From: an uncultured Clostridia bacterium
GTDB lineage: Bacteria; Bacillota; Clostridia; TANB77; CAG-508
Assembly: GCA_944386375.1 (NCBI GenBank)
Contig: CALXAW010000070.1
Coordinates: 1 to 6,597, forward strand
Length of the DNA stretch: 6,597 nt
Direction of reading: 5' to 3'
The notes under the pieces were generated by a model. That model was not told where the DNA came from and ran no database searches. It was given only the letters and a program-made list of their open reading frames with translations. How positions within the stretch are numbered: position 1 is the stretch's first letter; each line of letters begins with the position of its first letter. Shown in pieces: positions 5,398 through 6,597 of this stretch. Made by a program: the position numbers and the translations under genes.

Positions 5398-5940
5398 TTA
5401 ATATTTTGTATTTTCTAAAGCTTTTTCGTATAATTTATAGTTTGGCATATGTTTTGATATTATTTCGTAAAATTTTTTTGCATGTGTTTTATATTTTAGA
5501 TGGCAAAATTGATGTAATATAATGTATTCTATTATTTTTCTATCATATTTTACTATTTCTGGATCTATTGTTATTTTTTTATCTTCTGAACAATGTGCTA
5601 ACTTTGTTCCTATTTTTTCTATAGTGTAATCTTCTGGTGCAAAGCCTAACATTATTCTTGTTTTTTCCATTATTTTATCTATTTCTTCTCTTGCTATTGC
5701 CTCATACATTTTATCTAATGCTAAACTTAATATTGCACTGTTTCCTATTTTTTTATATTTATGTGGTAAAAATACTTGTATGTCTTTACCTAGTAAATTT
5801 AGTTCTGAAATTTTTATATTTTTATAAAAAATTCGTAATCTGAAATTTTTTCCTAGGATTTTTACTGGGTCTTTTTCTATTGCATAACCTGGCTTTCTGC
5901 CTTTTATTACCTTATTTGTTTTTGTTTGTAATACTTTCAT
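5398..5940 (-). CDS. YgjP/DUF45-type (M48-like) metallopeptidase homologue with altered active site
   Basis: A 180-residue protein. The C-terminal half matches the YgjP/DUF45 metal-dependent hydrolase family: EYIILHQFCHLKYKTHAKKFYEIISKHMPNYK (residues 138-169) follows the family's usual HELCHLxxxxHSxxFW...MP pattern. The three zinc-ligand positions His143, His147 and His153 are present, but the catalytic Glu of HExxH is Gln144 (codon CAA; GAA expected). The usual WGSC segment upstream is also weak (LAHC, 114-117). The N-terminal part (KILGKNFRLRIFYKN...DIQVFLPHKYK) fits the family's beta-rich start. There is no signal peptide, so it is probably cytosolic. The ribosome binding site AAGGAGGAA lies just before ATG 5940. 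It may be an inactive relative that still binds metal. The physiological substrate of the family is not known to me. Confidence 0.8.
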   Translation of the reverse strand: MKVLQTKTNKVIKGRKPGYAIEKDPVKILGKNFRLRIFYKNIKISELNLLGKDIQVFLPHKYKKIGNSAILSLALDKMYEAIAREEIDKIMEKTRIMLGFAPEDYTIEKIGTKLAHCSEDKKITIDPEIVKYDRKIIEYIILHQFCHLKYKTHAKKFYEIISKHMPNYKLYEKALENTKY

Positions 5941-5999
5941 TTTTCATTCCTCCTTACAAAATTTCGTTTTACGAATTGTTGTTTGTTTTTGTTGTTCTT

Positions 6000-6028
6000 A
6001 TTTTATACATTTTTTTATTTTTTGTCAA
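6000..6028 (-). promoter_or_regulatory. Promoter of the YgjP-like gene
   Basis: On the minus strand, an exact TTGACA (6028-6023) is 17 bases from TAAAAT (6005-6000). An overlapping TATAAA gives a 15-base spacer. A/T tracts (6032-6047) lie directly upstream of the -35. The predicted start is near 5993, about 50 bases before the ATG at 5940. Confidence 0.7.
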
Positions 6029-6105
6029 TACTTTTTTAAAATTTTTTCAAAAAAATGTTCGTATGATTTCAACCCCTTTATTTTAAGCATTTTTTCTTGG
6101 AATGT

Positions 6106-6143
6106 AAAAAACTTAGATACTACTTTTAATAATACCTAAGTTT
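6106..6143 (-). terminator. Intrinsic terminator after enolase
   Basis: AAACTTAG (6143-6136, minus strand) pairs with CTAAGTTT (6116-6109). One mismatch and two further pairs follow inside the stem, then an AT-rich loop. The hairpin runs into six T (6111-6106). It begins 40 bases beyond the eno stop. Confidence 0.75.
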
Positions 6144-6182
6144 CCATATAATTACTACCACTATAATACATTAGTAGTGTTT

Positions 6183-6597
6183 CTATCTATTTAATCCCTT
6201 TATTCCTGGGTATATTGCACAATCTCCAAGTTCTGCTTCTATATTTAAAAGCCTATTATATTTAGCAACTCTATCTGTTCTACATGGTGCTCCTGTTTTA
6301 ATTTGCCCTGCATTTGTTGCAACAGCTACATCTGCTAATGTTGTATCTTCTGTTTCTCCGCTTCTATGAGAAACCACTGCTGTATAGCCATTCTTTTTAG
6401 CAAGTTCTATTGCATCTAATGTTTCTGTTAAAGTTCCTATTTGATTTAGTTTTATTAAAATACTGTTTGATATATTGTTATCTATTCCTTTTTGTAGTCT
6501 AGTTATATTTGTAACAAATAGGTCATCTCCAACTAATTGAACTTTATTTCCTAAAGCTTCTGTTAATTCTTTCCATCCAGCCCAGTCATCTTGATCT
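6183..6597 (-). CDS. eno: Enolase (phosphopyruvate hydratase), C-terminal third
   Basis: Enolase interconverts 2-phosphoglycerate and phosphoenolpyruvate in glycolysis. The window holds the last 137 codons and the TAG stop; the 5' part lies beyond 6597. The reading begins DQDDWAGWKELTEALGNK and continues with VQLVGDDLFVTN, which contains a Mg-binding Asp. It then carries NSILIKLNQIGTLTET, with the Lys that acts as catalytic base in characterised enolases, and VVSHRSGETEDTTLADVAVATNAGQIKTGAP, the family signature and substrate-loop Ser/Arg. It ends RTDRVAKYNRLLNIEAELG...GIKGLNR. The frame is open from the window edge, so the internal Met at 6377 is not a start. The gene is followed by its own terminator and so is independent of the genes downstream. 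Confidence 0.98.
   Translation of the reverse strand, partial: DQDDWAGWKELTEALGNKVQLVGDDLFVTNITRLQKGIDNNISNSILIKLNQIGTLTETLDAIELAKKNGYTAVVSHRSGETEDTTLADVAVATNAGQIKTGAPCRTDRVAKYNRLLNIEAELGDCAIYPGIKGLNR

Noticed and set aside
5637..6086. Two plus-strand frames (5637-5843, 5880-6086) resembling membrane peptides
   Set aside because: Both are antisense to the YgjP-like gene and its promoter. Their Phe/Leu richness reflects A/T runs, and there is no supporting start signal.
6151..6180. Second terminator between the eno stop and the hairpin at 6106-6143
   Set aside because: Only five base pairs (ACTAC/GTAGT) form across a wide loop and no T-run follows.
6183..6377. Separate 64-residue gene starting at Met 6377
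   Set aside because: The same frame stays open to the window edge and reads as continuous enolase; the Met replaces a Val-Val position inside the conserved VVSHRSGE segment and its codon is GTG.

Overview
The window is very AT-rich, and every supported gene lies on the minus strand. It uses strong AGGAGG-type ribosome binding sites, A/T-ending codons and TTGACA/TATAAT promoters, and it carries the gene order ylxM-ffh-rpsP-khpA-rimM-trmD-rplS. Together these point to a low-GC Firmicute, most likely a member of the Clostridia. No genus is claimed. All genes are described in the minus-strand sense, so transcription runs from high to low coordinates.

Layout in the order of transcription. (1) 6597-6183 is the last third of enolase, followed by an intrinsic terminator at 6143-6106. 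(2) 5940-5398 is a YgjP/DUF45-type zinc metallopeptidase homologue with its own promoter; its HExxH motif reads HQFCH. (3) 5253-4891 is a small one-pass membrane protein with a coiled-coil domain, with its own promoter and terminator. (4) 4723-637 is the seven-gene SRP/ribosome cluster: YlxM, the SRP GTPase Ffh, ribosomal protein S16, the KH-domain protein KhpA, the 16S maturation factor RimM, the tRNA m1G37 methyltransferase TrmD, and ribosomal protein L19 with an unusual acidic tail of about 70 residues. The genes are packed 0 to 46 bases apart behind one visible promoter. (5) 636-337 is a gene-free stretch. It holds a perfect 62-bp palindrome just after rplS, then two tandem consensus promoters, each with a small palindrome at its expected start point. 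(6) 336-1 is the 5' part of a coiled-coil gene made of 21-bp (7-residue) tandem repeats, cut by the window edge.

The cluster couples making ribosomal proteins (S16, L19), maturing 30S subunits (RimM, perhaps KhpA), modifying tRNA for reading-frame maintenance (TrmD) and targeting membrane proteins (Ffh, with YlxM as accessory). All of this is conserved housekeeping. I see no sign of an undescribed multi-gene system. The items most worth a second look are local: the palindrome, the L19 tail, the Glu-to-Gln change in the peptidase motif, and the repeat gene with its doubled promoter.

Three starts were set to internal ATG codons (rimM, rpsP, ylxM) because the longer TTG or GTG alternatives overlap, or lie only one base from, the ribosome binding site.
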